The notes: generated by a model from the sequence alone, not told the origin. Counted from the first letter of the stretch, positions 42,161 through 51,883 are shown. The stretch is DNA of 64,000 bases from Polynucleobacter necessarius (GCA_900095165.1 LT606947.1:1608309-1672308); one strand, 5' to 3'. Numbers and translations are program-made.

Positions 42161-42787
42161 ATGAAGTTAACTTTAGCCCTCTCGAAGGGGCGCATCTTCG
42201 AAGAAACCGCTGAGATCTTATCTAAGATCGGTATTCGTCCGCTTGAGGATCCAGAAAAGTCACGCAAACTGATTATTGAGACCTCTAATCCTGATGTGCG
42301 CCTGATCATTGTGCGCGCATCGGATGTGCCTACTTATGTCCAATTTGGTGGTGCCGATTTTGGAGTTGCCGGCCTGGATGTTTTGATGGAGAGCGATACC
42401 GATGGCCTATATGTTCCATTTGATTTAAATATTGCTAAATGCCGTATGTCAGTAGCTGTCAAAGAAGGTTTTGATTATGCTGCCGCTGTAAAGCAGGGCT
42501 CTCGTTTAAAAGTCGCAACCAAGTATGTCAATTGCGCACGCGAACACTTTGCCAATAAAGGTGTGCATATCGATACGATTCATTTGTATGGCTCGATGGA
42601 GTTGGCTCCATTAGTTGGCTTGGCGGATGCGATTGTAGACTTAGTTTCTACAGGTAATACCTTGCGTGCTAATGGTTTAGTTGAAGTTGAACCCATCGCC
42701 GATATCAGTGCGCGCTTAGTCGTTAATCAAGCTTCATATAAACGTAAGCGCGCACAGCTCCAGCCATTCTTTGAATTGTTGAAGTAA
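42161..42787 (+). CDS. hisG: ATP phosphoribosyltransferase catalytic subunit, short form
   Basis: HisG joins ATP and PRPP, the first step of histidine synthesis. At 208 residues it is the short HisG_S form, lacking the C-terminal ACT-like regulatory domain and needing HisZ, which is not in this window. Motifs: [11 protein letters not shown] near the start, [13 protein letters not shown] near residue 63, and the PRPP loop [13 protein letters not shown] replaced-length C-terminus with [15 protein letters not shown] near residue 155. Confidence 0.96.
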   Translation: MKLTLALSKGRIFEETAEILSKIGIRPLEDPEKSRKLIIETSNPDVRLIIVRASDVPTYVQFGGADFGVAGLDVLMESDTDGLYVPFDLNIAKCRMSVAVKEGFDYAAAVKQGSRLKVATKYVNCAREHFANKGVHIDTIHLYGSMELAPLVGLADAIVDLVSTGNTLRANGLVEVEPIADISARLVVNQASYKRKRAQLQPFFELLK

Positions 42788-42792
42788 AGAAA

Positions 42793-44121
42793 ATGCACAT
42801 GTCAGCAGAAGTCAAAGTCAAACGCCTTAATAGCAAAGATGCAGGGTTTAAAGAAACTCTGTTCTCCAGTCTTTCTTTGCCAATGGCGGATGATGAAGCG
42901 ATTGATGTCGCAGTAGTCAAAATTTTGGCGCAAGTAAAAGCGCATGGCGATGCTGCAGTACTAGATTTCACAAAGCAATTTGATCGTTTAAATGTTGCTG
43001 GTGTCACTGAGCTAGAGGTTTCTCAGGAAGAATTAAAAAAAGCTTACGAAGGCTTATCAGTCGAACAAAAAAATGCTTTGGATATTGCCGCGCAAAGAGT
43101 GCGCGCGTATCACGAGAAGCAAAAGATCAAAGCGGGTTGTCACTCTTGGGAATATGAAGAGGCTGATGGCACATGCTTAGGTCAAAAAGTCACAGCTTTA
43201 GACCGCGTGGGTATTTATGTTCCCGGCGGTAAGGCAGCTTATCCATCTTCCGTGCTGATGAATGCCATTCCCGCCAAGGTTGCTGGTGTGAAAGAAATTA
43301 TCATGGTGGTGCCAACCCCTGATGGCGCTCGTAACCCTTTGGTCTTAGCCGCCGCTTACTTATCGGGTGTTGATTGTGTCTTTACGATCGGTGGTGCGCA
43401 AGCTGTAGGCGCATTGGCCTACGGCACTCAAACTATTCAACCGGTGGATAAGATCGTTGGCCCTGGAAATGCCTATGTAGCAGCTGCTAAGCGCAGAGTC
43501 TTCGGTACTGTTGGCGTCGACATGATCGCTGGCCCTTCAGAAATTTTAGTTCTCTGTGACGGTTCTAGTAATCCTGATTGGATTGCAATGGATTTGTTTT
43601 CTCAAGCTGAGCACGATGAGTTGACACAATCTATTTTGCTTTGCCCAGATGAGGAATTCATTGAGCAAGTGCAAGCGAGTATCAACAAGCTGTTGCCTGA
43701 GATGCTTAGAAGGCAAGTCATTGAAATCTCGCTTACTAATCGCGCTTTATTAATTCAGGTGAAGGATATGGTGGAGGCTTGCGAGATTGCTAATGCCATC
43801 GCTGCCGAGCATTTAGAGATTTGTGCTGCCGAGCCGCGCAAGTGGGCTGAATTGATTCGCCATGCTGGCGTTATCTTTATGGGTAACTACACCAGCGAAT
43901 CTTTAGGCGATTATTGTGCAGGCCCGAATCATGTTTTACCGACAGCACGCACTGCGCGCTTCTCTTCACCTTTGGGTGTATATGACTTTATCAAGCGCTC
44001 AAGCATGATTGAAGTGAGTGAAGCTGGTGCCCAAACCTTGGGTGCTGTTGCTAGTACGCTCGCTCACGGTGAGGGCTTAACAGCCCATGCCCGTGCTGCC
44101 GAGATGCGCTTAAATAAATAA
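42793..44121 (+). CDS. hisD: Histidinol dehydrogenase
   Basis: HisD oxidises L-histidinol to L-histidine in two NAD-dependent steps with zinc. The 442-residue protein has [20 protein letters not shown] near residue 136, [29 protein letters not shown], and the zinc/catalytic region SQAEHDE and IAAEHLEI. The C-terminal GPNHVLPT is also typical. Start MHMSAEVKV; a second ATG three codons in (42799) is possible. Confidence 0.97.
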   Translation: MHMSAEVKVKRLNSKDAGFKETLFSSLSLPMADDEAIDVAVVKILAQVKAHGDAAVLDFTKQFDRLNVAGVTELEVSQEELKKAYEGLSVEQKNALDIAAQRVRAYHEKQKIKAGCHSWEYEEADGTCLGQKVTALDRVGIYVPGGKAAYPSSVLMNAIPAKVAGVKEIIMVVPTPDGARNPLVLAAAYLSGVDCVFTIGGAQAVGALAYGTQTIQPVDKIVGPGNAYVAAAKRRVFGTVGVDMIAGPSEILVLCDGSSNPDWIAMDLFSQAEHDELTQSILLCPDEEFIEQVQASINKLLPEMLRRQVIEISLTNRALLIQVKDMVEACEIANAIAAEHLEICAAEPRKWAELIRHAGVIFMGNYTSESLGDYCAGPNHVLPTARTARFSSPLGVYDFIKRSSMIEVSEAGAQTLGAVASTLAHGEGLTAHARAAEMRLNK

Positions 44122-44156
44122 TTTCCCCATCCCTCCAAAGCCCATTCAATTTTGGG

Positions 44157-44185
44157 TTGCTTGGCCCCTGGAAATGTGATATCTT
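44157..44185 (+). promoter_or_regulatory. Putative sigma70-type promoter of the toxin-antitoxin pair
   Basis: TTGCTT at 44157-44162 and TATCTT at 44180-44185 are separated by 17 bases. The -10 element lies inside the palindrome at 44178-44194, so a repressor bound there would block it. Matches to consensus are moderate. Confidence 0.45.
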
Positions 44186-44194
44186 TAAGATATC
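44178..44194. promoter_or_regulatory. Palindromic operator upstream of the toxin-antitoxin pair
   Basis: GATATCTT at 44178-44185 and AAGATATC at 44187-44194 form a perfect 8-base inverted repeat around one T. It overlaps the proposed -10 and lies 18 bases before the antitoxin start. Type II antitoxins commonly bind such palindromes to autoregulate. The palindrome is seen directly; binding is inferred. Confidence 0.6.
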
Positions 44195-44212
44195 TAAAAA
44201 GAGGAGATGTTG

Positions 44213-44503
44213 ATGCCTTCAAAAGCCTTATCCATGCAAATCCCATTTCGCTATCGTAATTTTGATAGCCCTACGGGGGTAACTAGAAATACTGCCAAAT
44301 TGCTCGACGAGAAGTTGGGTGTCGATGAGACACAGGCTTTACACATTGCTTTACATGAGTTAGCAGTAAGGATTCTTCCGCAATATGAGCCAGATGATGG
44401 CCCATTGAATGCCACCCAGATTCGTCAAATCAAAAAAATTGCCTCAGTTTCAGATAAGCAAAAGTCTGTGCGATCAAGCTTGTTCCTTGATAAGGCTGCT
44501 TGA
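44213..44503 (+). CDS. Putative antitoxin of a PemK/MazF-like pair
   Basis: A 96-residue protein not matched to a named family. The start at 44213 has GAGGAG ending 6 bases upstream; an ATG at 44207 directly abuts the GAGGAG and is unlikely. The product is mostly polar and helical in appearance, with a central helix (DETQALHIALHELAVRIL, near residues 38-55) and a basic C-terminal third. The stop shares one base with the following toxin-like start. Role is inferred from size, order, overlap and the upstream palindrome. Confidence 0.65.
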   Translation: MPSKALSMQIPFRYRNFDSPTGVTRNTAKLLDEKLGVDETQALHIALHELAVRILPQYEPDDGPLNATQIRQIKKIASVSDKQKSVRSSLFLDKAA

Positions 44504-44847
44504 TGGTGCGTTGGTGGCCAGAACCCACGGCGGGCAATGTCGTGGGGTGTCATTTTCCCGACCAAATAAACCCTCATCCTAAGCCACGACCAGCATTGAT
44601 CTTAAGTGTTTTCGATGATGAGATGCCTCAATTTGAGGTGCAAGCAGTCTATGGAACTAGTCAAAAAACTAGGGCCTTACATAGAGGTGAATTTGCCATT
44701 TACCGTCAAATAAACCCAGCAGCATATGAAGCTGCTAACTTAAGTTTCGATACTAAATTTAACTTAAGGCAGCTTATTAACTTACCGTTTTCAACGGAGT
44801 GGTTTTCAGTGCCCCCTCAGCCCCAAACGGACAAATACCTAAATTAG
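44503..44847 (+). CDS. PemK/MazF-like toxin
   Basis: MazF/PemK toxins are ribonucleases that cut mRNA. The 114-residue protein has the N-terminal strand pattern GNVVGCHFPDQ, then KPRPALILSVFDDE near residues 28-41, which carries the conserved RPALxL core with the catalytic-type Arg, and QAVYGTSQKT near residue 47. These fit the family. It overlaps the antitoxin stop (TGATG). It lies between hisD and the inverted hisC, unrelated to histidine synthesis. Confidence 0.72.
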   Translation: MVRWWPEPTAGNVVGCHFPDQINPHPKPRPALILSVFDDEMPQFEVQAVYGTSQKTRALHRGEFAIYRQINPAAYEAANLSFDTKFNLRQLINLPFSTEWFSVPPQPQTDKYLN

Positions 44848-44931
44848 GTGTATTGCATCCATCAATGGTTCGAGTGGTGGAGGTCGCCTATACTGCCTCA
44901 CGGGATGAGCGATCCTTATAACCAGTATTCT

Positions 44932-46005
44932 TTAGTTGGTAATTAGAATTTCTTTTAAGGCAGCAATCAACTCATTTGTCTGATCATCAGTACCGATGGT
45001 GATGCGCAAGAATTCTTCAATACGTGGCGACTTAAAATGACGCACGATAATTCCGCGATCACGTAAGGCTTGATATAGCTTTACGCCTGCATGTTTTGGG
45101 TGGCGGGTAAAAATAAAGTTGGCTGTTGATGGCAGCGTATCAAAGCCCAGTGAGGCCAATTCAGAAACTAAGCGTTCGCGAGTTTGAATCATTTTTTTAC
45201 TTGTAGATTCCAAATAGGCTTGATCCTGTATTGCGGCAATTGCCCCTGCTTGAGCCAAGCGACCCAGTGGATAAGAGTTAAAGCTATTCTTAATGCGCTC
45301 AAGGCCTTCGATCAAATCTGGGTGGCCAACCGCAAATCCAACGCGCAATCCTGCTAGGGCGCGTGACTTGGATAGGGTATGAACGACTAAGAGGTTTTCT
45401 GGGCACGCACTTCCGCGTAGCAGTGGAATGCAAGACTCGGTTCCGTAATCCACATAGGCCTCATCGATCACCACGACTGAATCTGTATTTCTGCGCAGAA
45501 GGACAACTATATTGGATCTGGGGATGGCTCGGCCAGTTGGCGCATTGGGATTGGGGAAAATAATTCCGCCATTATCAGTTTTGAGGTTCTCGGTTTGGAT
45601 CTCAAAATGAGAGTCCAAGGGCACTGTTTCATAGTTAATGCCGAATAACTTGCAATAGACCGGGTAGAAGCTATAAGTGATATCCGGAAACTGGACTGGT
45701 TTAGCTTGTTTGAGCAGACCTAAAAATACGTGGGCTAGGACCTCATCAGATCCATTTCCTAAAAACACCTGTTTTGGGTCTAGACCGTGTAAATTGGCAA
45801 TAGCTTTTTTAAGTGCCGCCCCTTCAGGGTCTGGATAGAGTCTTAAATCATCCGTATTTTGTTGATTTATGGCGGCTAGGGCCTTAGGGGAAGGGCCATA
45901 AGGGCTCTCATTGGTATTGAGCTTTACCAGCCGCTCCATCTGCGGTTGCTCCCCGGGAACGTAAGGGGTGAGGGTCTGAACAACGGGGCTCCAAAAGTGG
46001 CTCAT
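44932..46005 (-). CDS. hisC: Histidinol-phosphate aminotransferase, inverted in the his cluster
   Basis: HisC converts imidazole acetol phosphate to histidinol phosphate using glutamate and PLP. The 357-residue fold type I enzyme has N155 in NPNAPTG, D181 and Y184 in DEAYVDYG, the PLP Lys213 in [10 protein letters not shown], and R221 in GLRVGF. Length is normal and the frame is intact. It lies on the opposite strand to all other his genes and to the usual hisG-D-C-B order, diverging from hisB. Confidence 0.95.
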   Translation of the reverse strand: MSHFWSPVVQTLTPYVPGEQPQMERLVKLNTNESPYGPSPKALAAINQQNTDDLRLYPDPEGAALKKAIANLHGLDPKQVFLGNGSDEVLAHVFLGLLKQAKPVQFPDITYSFYPVYCKLFGINYETVPLDSHFEIQTENLKTDNGGIIFPNPNAPTGRAIPRSNIVVLLRRNTDSVVVIDEAYVDYGTESCIPLLRGSACPENLLVVHTLSKSRALAGLRVGFAVGHPDLIEGLERIKNSFNSYPLGRLAQAGAIAAIQDQAYLESTSKKMIQTRERLVSELASLGFDTLPSTANFIFTRHPKHAGVKLYQALRDRGIIVRHFKSPRIEEFLRITIGTDDQTNELIAALKEILITN

Positions 46006-46089
46006 GAGGGACTCTAGTCAAAAATCAGCAAAAGTGAATAAACGCTAGCAAGCAAAATCGGCATTTATATCTGTATTAGGAGTGATATT

Positions 46090-46128
46090 ATGAGACTTCA
46101 ATCAACACTTCGCCTCGCGGCGCACTGA
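46090..46128 (+). other. Possible 12-codon upstream reading frame coupled to hisB
   Basis: ATG at 46090 has AGGAG at 46078-46082 with good spacing. The 12 codons end at TGA 46126-46128, three bases before the hisB ATG and in the same frame. hisB itself has no clear Shine-Dalgarno sequence, so ribosomes may load here and reinitiate. Only one His codon is present, so it is not a classical histidine attenuator peptide. Confidence 0.4.
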
Positions 46129-46131
46129 AGC

Positions 46132-46719
46132 ATGCGGCAAGCCGACGTTACTCGAAACACTTCGGAAACCAAAATTCAAATTGCTATCAATTTAGATGGC
46201 ACGGGTAAAGCTGAGCTAGCCTCAGGCGTACCTTTTCTAGACCATATGTTGGATCAAATTGCCCGTCATGGCATGATCGACCTTAAAGTGGTTGCTAAAG
46301 GCGATACCCATATTGATGACCACCATACCGTTGAGGATGTAGGCATCACATTGGGTCAAGCATTTGCAGAGGCGGTTGGCGATAAAGCGGGCATCACTCG
46401 CTATGGCCATTCTTATGTTCCTTTGGATGAAACCCTTTCTCGTGTCGTTATCGACTTTTCTGGTCGCCCAGGCTTTGAGTTCAGCGTTCCGTTTACCCGC
46501 GCACGCGTGGGTGACTTTGATGTGGATCTGAGCATCGAATTCTTCCGTGGTTTTGTAAACCACGCCGGAGTAACTTTGCACATTGATAACTTACGTGGCA
46601 TTAACGCTCATCACCAGATTGAAACTGTGTTCAAAGCCTTTGGCCGTGCATTACGCATGGCTCTGGAGCTCGATCCACGCGCTTCCGGTGTTGTTCCTTC
46701 TACTAAGGGCAGCCTCTAA
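46132..46719 (+). CDS. hisB: Imidazoleglycerol-phosphate dehydratase
   Basis: HisB removes water from imidazole glycerol phosphate. The 195-residue monofunctional enzyme starts [15 protein letters not shown], as in related proteins, and carries the metal-binding repeats [12 protein letters not shown] (near residue 61) and [17 protein letters not shown], with LHIDNLRG between. It lacks the phosphatase domain of the E. coli fusion. First gene of the rightward hisBHAFIE run. Confidence 0.96.
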   Translation: MRQADVTRNTSETKIQIAINLDGTGKAELASGVPFLDHMLDQIARHGMIDLKVVAKGDTHIDDHHTVEDVGITLGQAFAEAVGDKAGITRYGHSYVPLDETLSRVVIDFSGRPGFEFSVPFTRARVGDFDVDLSIEFFRGFVNHAGVTLHIDNLRGINAHHQIETVFKAFGRALRMALELDPRASGVVPSTKGSL

Positions 46720-46781
46720 TCTAGAAAATTTCTAGTGTTGAGTGGAAGACTGTCAACAAATTACAGAACATAGGCTAACCA

Positions 46782-47444
46782 TTGGCGCAAACTATTACGA
46801 TCGTTGATTATGGAATGGGTAATCTGCGTTCCGTATATCAAGCCTTTCATCATGTGGCGCCAGATGCCAATGTAGTGATTGCGCATACCTTTGAACAAAT
46901 CATCTCTGCAGAGCGCGTAGTGCTTCCAGGTCAGGGTGCGATGCCCGATTGCATGAAGCATCTCGAAGAGTCTGGTTTATTGGAGGCGCTGCTAGATGCA
47001 GCCAAAAACAAACCGCTCTTAGGTGTTTGCGTTGGTGAACAGATGCTCTTCGATCAAAGTGCTGAAGTGCGAGCCAATTCCCACAACGCTTGGACGCCTT
47101 GTTTGGGATTAATTCCTGGTGAAGTACGGCGTTTTGAATTGGCTGGCAAATTGCAGCCAGATGGTTCTGCCTACAAAGTACCGCATATGGGTTGGAACCA
47201 AGTGCGGCAGGATCTTCAGCACCCGCTATGGAATGGCATTCCAGATTTGACCAGTTTTTATTTTGTACATAGCTACTATGTGGTGCCACAGCGCAAGGAA
47301 GATATTGCGGGCTCAACTGAATATGGCGACTGGTTTACTTCTGCGGTTGCAAGGGATAATATTTTCGCAACACAATTTCATCCAGAAAAAAGTGCAGAAT
47401 ACGGATTAAAGCTCTACAAAAATTTTGTTTCTTGGCAACCTTAA
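46782..47444 (+). CDS. hisH: Imidazole glycerol phosphate synthase glutaminase subunit
   Basis: HisH hydrolyses glutamine and channels ammonia to HisF. It starts with TTG ([14 protein letters not shown]). The 220-residue class I amidotransferase has the triad Cys83 ([10 protein letters not shown]), His200 and Glu202 (FHPEKS). The nucleophile elbow reads GVCVGEQ where many relatives have GICLGMQ. It is followed by hisA after 20 bases. Confidence 0.95.
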   Translation: MAQTITIVDYGMGNLRSVYQAFHHVAPDANVVIAHTFEQIISAERVVLPGQGAMPDCMKHLEESGLLEALLDAAKNKPLLGVCVGEQMLFDQSAEVRANSHNAWTPCLGLIPGEVRRFELAGKLQPDGSAYKVPHMGWNQVRQDLQHPLWNGIPDLTSFYFVHSYYVVPQRKEDIAGSTEYGDWFTSAVARDNIFATQFHPEKSAEYGLKLYKNFVSWQP

Positions 47445-47464
47445 TACTTTTCTAACCTCCCGCT

Positions 47465-48226
47465 ATGCTGCTCATTCCCGCAATTGACTTAAAAGATGGT
47501 CACTGTGTTCGACTCGAACAAGGTGACATGGATAAAGCCACTGTTTTTTCTGAAGATCCAGGGGCAATGGCTGCGCATTGGATTAACAAGGGCGCGCGCC
47601 GTCTGCATCTAGTCGATTTGAATGGCGCGTTTGCTGGCAAGCTGAAGAATGAATCCGCAATCAAATCTATTTTGAAAGCAGTGGGCGATGAGATTCCAGT
47701 TCAATTGGGTGGCGGCATCCGCGATCTCGAAATGATTGAACGTTTGTTGGATGACGGCATTAGTACGGTGATTATTGGTACTGCCGCTGTCAAGAGCCCT
47801 GAATTTGTGCAAGACGCTTGCACCGCTTTTCCTGGCCACATCATGGTGGGCTTAGATGCACGTGATGGCAAGGTGGCAACAGATGGTTGGAGCAAGATTA
47901 CGTGGCATGAAGTCATTGATCTTGCAAAGAAGTTTGAAGATTACGGTGTTGAAGCAATCATTTATACAGACATTGGTCGTGATGGCATGATGAAGGGTAT
48001 TAATATGGATGCCACGATTAAATTAGCGCAAACTATTCGGATTCCGATAATTGCCAGTGGTGGCTTATCTAACAATCAAGATATTGAAGCCTTATGTGAG
48101 GCTGAAGTTGAAGGCGTTATGGGTGTCATTGCTGGGCGCTCAATTTATGCTGGCGATTTAGATTTAACTGCAGCGCAAAAATATGCTGATGAGTTAACTC
48201 TCAAGTTCGCTAAGAAAATTATCTAG
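47465..48226 (+). CDS. hisA: ProFAR isomerase
   Basis: HisA catalyses the Amadori rearrangement of ProFAR to PRFAR. The 253-residue TIM barrel has the first catalytic Asp8 in [14 protein letters not shown], phosphate-site [13 protein letters not shown] near residue 79, the second catalytic Asp in [12 protein letters not shown], and a second phosphate loop IASGGLS. Normal length. Confidence 0.97.
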   Translation: MLLIPAIDLKDGHCVRLEQGDMDKATVFSEDPGAMAAHWINKGARRLHLVDLNGAFAGKLKNESAIKSILKAVGDEIPVQLGGGIRDLEMIERLLDDGISTVIIGTAAVKSPEFVQDACTAFPGHIMVGLDARDGKVATDGWSKITWHEVIDLAKKFEDYGVEAIIYTDIGRDGMMKGINMDATIKLAQTIRIPIIASGGLSNNQDIEALCEAEVEGVMGVIAGRSIYAGDLDLTAAQKYADELTLKFAKKII

Positions 48227-48237
48227 ATTGTTGATCA

Positions 48238-48996
48238 GTGCTAACTAAAAGAATTATTCCTTGCCTTGATGTCACGGCAGGGCGCGTTGTCAAGGGCGTG
48301 AACTTTGTTGGTCTGCGTGATGCGGGGGACCTTGTTGAGATTGCAAAGCGCTATGACACTCAGGGTGCTGATGAGCTTACTTTCTTGGATATTACGGCAA
48401 CCTCTGATGGGCGCGATCTGATTTTGCACATCATCGAAGATGTTGCATCCCAAGTATTTATTCCTCTGACTGTTGGTGGTGGTGTCCGTGCAGTTGCAGA
48501 CGTGCGCCGCTTATTAAATGCGGGTGCGGATAAGGTCAGCATGAACTCCTCCGCTGTAGCCAATCCAGATTTGGTTTCTGATGCTGCGGCGTATTACGGT
48601 TCGCAGTGCATCGTCGTTGCCATTGATGCTAAAAAAACTGAAGCGGGTAATTGGGAAGTCTTTACGCATGGTGGGAGAGCTGCTACCGGCATGGATGTGG
48701 TGGCATGGGCTTCTGAAGTCGCTAAACGTGGCGCTGGAGAAATTCTTCTCACGAGTATGAACCGTGACGGCAGTAAAGATGGTTTTGATCTCGAGTTAAC
48801 GGCAGCAGTGAGCGATGCAGTGAGCGTTCCAGTGATTGCTTCAGGTGGCGTTGGCAATTTGCAGCACTTGGTAGATGGCATTACCAAGGGCCATGCTGAC
48901 GCAGTTCTTGCGGCCAGTATTTTTCATTATGGTGAATACACTGTTGGCCAGGCAAAAGAATACATGGCAAGCCAAGGAATTCCTGTCCGCATTTAA
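48238..48996 (+). CDS. hisF: Imidazole glycerol phosphate synthase cyclase subunit
   Basis: HisF forms IGP and AICAR from PRFAR and HisH-derived ammonia. It starts with GTG. The 252-residue TIM barrel has Asp11 in [25 protein letters not shown] near residue 80, the second catalytic Asp in [13 protein letters not shown], and [11 protein letters not shown]. 11 bases after hisA. Confidence 0.97.
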   Translation: MLTKRIIPCLDVTAGRVVKGVNFVGLRDAGDLVEIAKRYDTQGADELTFLDITATSDGRDLILHIIEDVASQVFIPLTVGGGVRAVADVRRLLNAGADKVSMNSSAVANPDLVSDAAAYYGSQCIVVAIDAKKTEAGNWEVFTHGGRAATGMDVVAWASEVAKRGAGEILLTSMNRDGSKDGFDLELTAAVSDAVSVPVIASGGVGNLQHLVDGITKGHADAVLAASIFHYGEYTVGQAKEYMASQGIPVRI

Positions 48997-49031
48997 TGTG
49001 CGGACAGATCAACTGAGAAAACCAGACAAAG

Positions 49032-49442
49032 ATGACCATGAAAAATTCTTTCACTCCAATAGAGTCTTTAAAGGCCGGAGTATGGCTGGATGCCGTTACT
49101 TGGAATGAGCAAGGTCTAATTCCAGTAATCGCTCAGGAAGTTGGCAGTAAAGATATCTTGATGATGGCCTGGATGAATCGCGATGCTCTATTGGCTACTT
49201 TGCGCTTGGGTGAGGCTGTGTACTGGACTCGCTCTAGACAGAAACTCTGGCACAAGGGTGAAGAGTCGGGTCACATTCAAAAAGTAAAAGAAATTCGTCT
49301 TGACTGTGATGGCGACACGATTTTGCTCATGGTTGAGCAAAAAGACGGCATTGCTTGTCATGCTGGCGAGCACAGCTGTTTCTTTTTGCGATGGGATTCT
49401 AGTAAATCCGCTTGGGTAGATGAGTCCCAAGGTCACAAATAG
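49032..49442 (+). CDS. hisI: Phosphoribosyl-AMP cyclohydrolase
   Basis: HisI opens the adenine ring of PR-AMP with zinc. The 136-residue monofunctional protein has [13 protein letters not shown] near residue 40, [16 protein letters not shown] near residue 62, and the metal-ligand segments [11 protein letters not shown] and [11 protein letters not shown]. The hisE function is a separate gene here. A second ATG at 49038 is an alternative start. Confidence 0.96.
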   Translation: MTMKNSFTPIESLKAGVWLDAVTWNEQGLIPVIAQEVGSKDILMMAWMNRDALLATLRLGEAVYWTRSRQKLWHKGEESGHIQKVKEIRLDCDGDTILLMVEQKDGIACHAGEHSCFFLRWDSSKSAWVDESQGHK

Positions 49443-49486
49443 AGACCTCTTAGTCTTTTTGGCAATAAAAGACATAAAATCGCTTT

Positions 49487-49888
49487 ATGACTAGTTCAGC
49501 ACAAAACCCTTCTAATTTAGACTTCGCCTTGGCTCATCTAGCCGATGTGGTGGATCAACAACGCGATGCATTTAAGGCTGGTCAAGCGGATCCCAAGACC
49601 TCTTATACCGCTTTGCTTTTCTCTAAGGGCGATGATGGCATCCTCAAGAAAATTGGCGAAGAAGCCACTGAGGCGGTGATGGCGGCAAAGGATGCGCGTA
49701 ACGCCAATCTAGCCCCTGAGCAGCAAAAGCTCTTAGTGGAGGAGATGGCCGACATTTGGTTTCATTGTCTGATTGCCTTGTCACAGTTTGACTTGCGTCC
49801 AGAGGATGTTGTGGGTGAGCTTAATCGTCGTTTAGGCACCTCAGGCATCGAAGAGAAGGCGGCCAGAAAAGCTGCTAGCAAAGAGTAA
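49487..49888 (+). CDS. hisE: Phosphoribosyl-ATP pyrophosphatase
   Basis: HisE hydrolyses PR-ATP to PR-AMP. The 133-residue MazG-like all-helical protein has SYTALLFSKGDDGILKKIGEEATEAVMAA in pieces near residues 40-70 and EEMADIWFHCLIAL, including the acidic metal-binding EEATE and EEMAD motifs. The first about 15 residues are variable. Last his gene of the cluster. Confidence 0.96.
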   Translation: MTSSAQNPSNLDFALAHLADVVDQQRDAFKAGQADPKTSYTALLFSKGDDGILKKIGEEATEAVMAAKDARNANLAPEQQKLLVEEMADIWFHCLIALSQFDLRPEDVVGELNRRLGTSGIEEKAARKAASKE

Positions 49889-49931
49889 ATTCAGAAAAAC
49901 CCAATAATTCATCAAAACTAGAGGCGAAAGC

Positions 49932-50288
49932 GTGAGCCACGATCCGAATTGCTTGTTTTGCAAGATTTCTAAAGGTGATATCCCGTCCCAAAAGGTATAC
50001 GAGGATGATGAGATATACGCTTTTAAGGATATCAACCCAGTTGCCCCCATTCATTTTTTGATGATCCCTAAAAAACACATTCCTATGTTGGAGTCTGCGG
50101 AAGTGGTGGATGCTCCATTGCTAGGTAGAATGATGGAATTAGCGCCACGTCTCGCTAAGGAGCAGGGTTGCCGTCCTGGAAAAGATGGTGGCTTTAGATT
50201 GGTTGTGAACAATGGTGCAGATGGTGGGCAAGAGGTTTATCACTTGCACTTGCATGTGATGGGCGGTCCGCGCCTCTGGAAAAAATAG
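49932..50288 (+). CDS. hinT: HIT family hydrolase, HinT-like
   Basis: HinT proteins hydrolyse nucleoside phosphoramidates. It starts with GTG. The 118-residue protein has C7 and C10 (CLFC) and the histidine triad [10 protein letters not shown] with H104, H106 and H108. Position between hisE and tatA is conserved in Burkholderiaceae. No clear link to histidine synthesis beyond location. Confidence 0.93.
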   Translation: MSHDPNCLFCKISKGDIPSQKVYEDDEIYAFKDINPVAPIHFLMIPKKHIPMLESAEVVDAPLLGRMMELAPRLAKEQGCRPGKDGGFRLVVNNGADGGQEVYHLHLHVMGGPRLWKK

Positions 50289-50304
50289 TCCGAGGAGATT
50301 AAAA

Positions 50305-50547
50305 ATGGGTTCATTTAGCATTTGGCATTGGTTGATTGTTTTGGTAATTGTGATGTTGGTATTTGGTACCAAAAAATTGCGAAATATCGGCTCTGACTTA
50401 GGGGGTGCTGTTAAAGGCTTCAAGGATGGCATGAAGACGCCTGAGGGAGTTGAAGAGTCGCAAGACAAAGCTAAAGAACAAATTCAAAGTGCTGCTGCAT
50501 CAACAGAGAAAACTGTGGATGTTCAGGAAAAAGACATCAATAAATAA
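50305..50547 (+). CDS. tatA: Sec-independent translocase protein TatA
   Basis: TatA forms the size-adaptable pore element of the twin-arginine translocase. The 80-residue protein starts [21 protein letters not shown], one short transmembrane helix, followed by [22 protein letters not shown], the conserved hinge and amphipathic helix, then a polar tail. First of tatABC. Confidence 0.96.
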   Translation: MGSFSIWHWLIVLVIVMLVFGTKKLRNIGSDLGGAVKGFKDGMKTPEGVEESQDKAKEQIQSAAASTEKTVDVQEKDINK

Positions 50548-50575
50548 TCGTTGATAGAAATAATGCGCAGCTGCA

Positions 50576-51052
50576 ATGATTGATCTCGGAGTCTCAAAGC
50601 TTGCACTTATTGCAGTAGTTGCATTGGTGGTAGTTGGTCCCGAACGTCTTCCAAAGATTGCCCGCATGGCGGGTAACTTGTTTGGACGTGCCCAACGCTA
50701 CATGGCAGAGGTCAAATCTGAAGTTAGTCGGCAGATGGATGTTGAGGAGTTTAAAAAACTCCGTGAAGAAAGCGTCTCCGCTTTTAAAGATGTCGGGAGC
50801 TCAATTCAGTCCACTGTCCAGGAGGCCGGCACAAATCTCAGTGATCAGGCGGATATCTTTGAAAATAATTTCACGAGAGCCCCTCTTGATGAAAAAGAGG
50901 TGCTACAAAAATCAATACGCCAAGGTCGTAAGAGTTGGGGTGTGAGGCGTGCAGCCAGACCTGTTTGGTTCAAGCGCTCTACCGGTATGCGCACAAGAGT
51001 TCAGTCTGGCGCTGCTCGTATGAAGCGCTTTCATCATGCTGCTGGCAAATAA
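50576..51052 (+). CDS. tatB: Sec-independent translocase protein TatB
   Basis: TatB joins TatC in recognising twin-arginine signals. The 158-residue protein has an N-terminal helix beginning MIDLGVSKLALIAVVALVVVG with the conserved early acidic residue, then PERLPKIARMAGNLFGRAQRYM and a long charged helix. The C-terminal about 40 residues are basic. Between tatA and tatC as usual. Confidence 0.95.
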   Translation: MIDLGVSKLALIAVVALVVVGPERLPKIARMAGNLFGRAQRYMAEVKSEVSRQMDVEEFKKLREESVSAFKDVGSSIQSTVQEAGTNLSDQADIFENNFTRAPLDEKEVLQKSIRQGRKSWGVRRAARPVWFKRSTGMRTRVQSGAARMKRFHHAAGK

Positions 51053-51079
51053 GCCAAAAAAAAGTAAAAACCTTTAACA

Positions 51080-51883
51080 ATGACTCAAAATAATTCAACT
51101 GAAGATTCAGGCCTGCAAGAATCTTTCCTGTCTCATTTATTTGAGTTGCGTGATCGCATCATTAAATCAGCCTTAGCAATCATTGTGGTGTTCGTATGCC
51201 TTGTCTACTGGGCATCAGATATTTTTCATTTGTTTGCGCGGCCATTACTTCAGGCATTGCCCGCTGACGGCAAGATGATTGTTACTGATGTGACGGGCTC
51301 ATTCTTTGTGCCGATGAAGGTGACTATGTTGGTGGCATTCTTAATTGCTTTGCCAGTAGTGATGTATCAGTTATGGGCATTTATTGCTCCAGGCCTTTAT
51401 CAGCATGAGCGTAAGTTGATTGTTCCTTTGGTGGTGAGTAGCTATAGCCTGTTTATTTTCGGAATGGCTTTTGCATACTTCTTGGTTTTCCCAGCCGTGT
51501 TCCAGTTCATGACTAGCTATAACGCCCCACTAGGTGCGGAGATGTCGACAGACATTGATAACTACCTCAGCTTTGCAATGACTACATTCTTGGCCTTTGG
51601 CATCACTTTTGAGGTGCCGGTAGTGGTGGTGGTACTAGTGAGAATGGGCATGGTTCCTCTAACTAAGTTGAGAGAAATTCGCCCTTACGTGATCGTTGGT
51701 GCTTTTGTAATTTCAGCGATTGTGACCCCACCAGATGTGCTCTCACAATTGTTGTTAGCCGTGCCAATGAGCTTGCTCTATGAGTTGGGATTGTTGATAG
51801 CGCGTTTCTATGTTCCAAAGCCATCAGAGGAAGATGCTGACACTGACACTAAGTCAGGTTCAGATTCTCAACTCACTTCTTGA
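51080..51883 (+). CDS. tatC: Sec-independent translocase protein TatC
   Basis: TatC is the signal-peptide receptor of the Tat system. The 267-residue protein has six transmembrane segments and the N-terminal HLFELRDRIIKSA motif (near residue 20) containing the conserved ELR. Later TFEVPVVVVVLVRMG and SAIVTPPDVLSQLLLAVPM are typical. Its 3' end overlaps that of the convergent Sel1 gene by 16 bases. The Rieske protein encoded nearby is a likely substrate. Confidence 0.96.
   Translation: MTQNNSTEDSGLQESFLSHLFELRDRIIKSALAIIVVFVCLVYWASDIFHLFARPLLQALPADGKMIVTDVTGSFFVPMKVTMLVAFLIALPVVMYQLWAFIAPGLYQHERKLIVPLVVSSYSLFIFGMAFAYFLVFPAVFQFMTSYNAPLGAEMSTDIDNYLSFAMTTFLAFGITFEVPVVVVVLVRMGMVPLTKLREIRPYVIVGAFVISAIVTPPDVLSQLLLAVPMSLLYELGLLIARFYVPKPSEEDADTDTKSGSDSQLTS

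Noticed and set aside
46090..46128. Histidine attenuator leader peptide before hisB
   Set aside because: The 12 codons contain only one His codon and no downstream terminator/antiterminator was seen, so classical attenuation is not supported.
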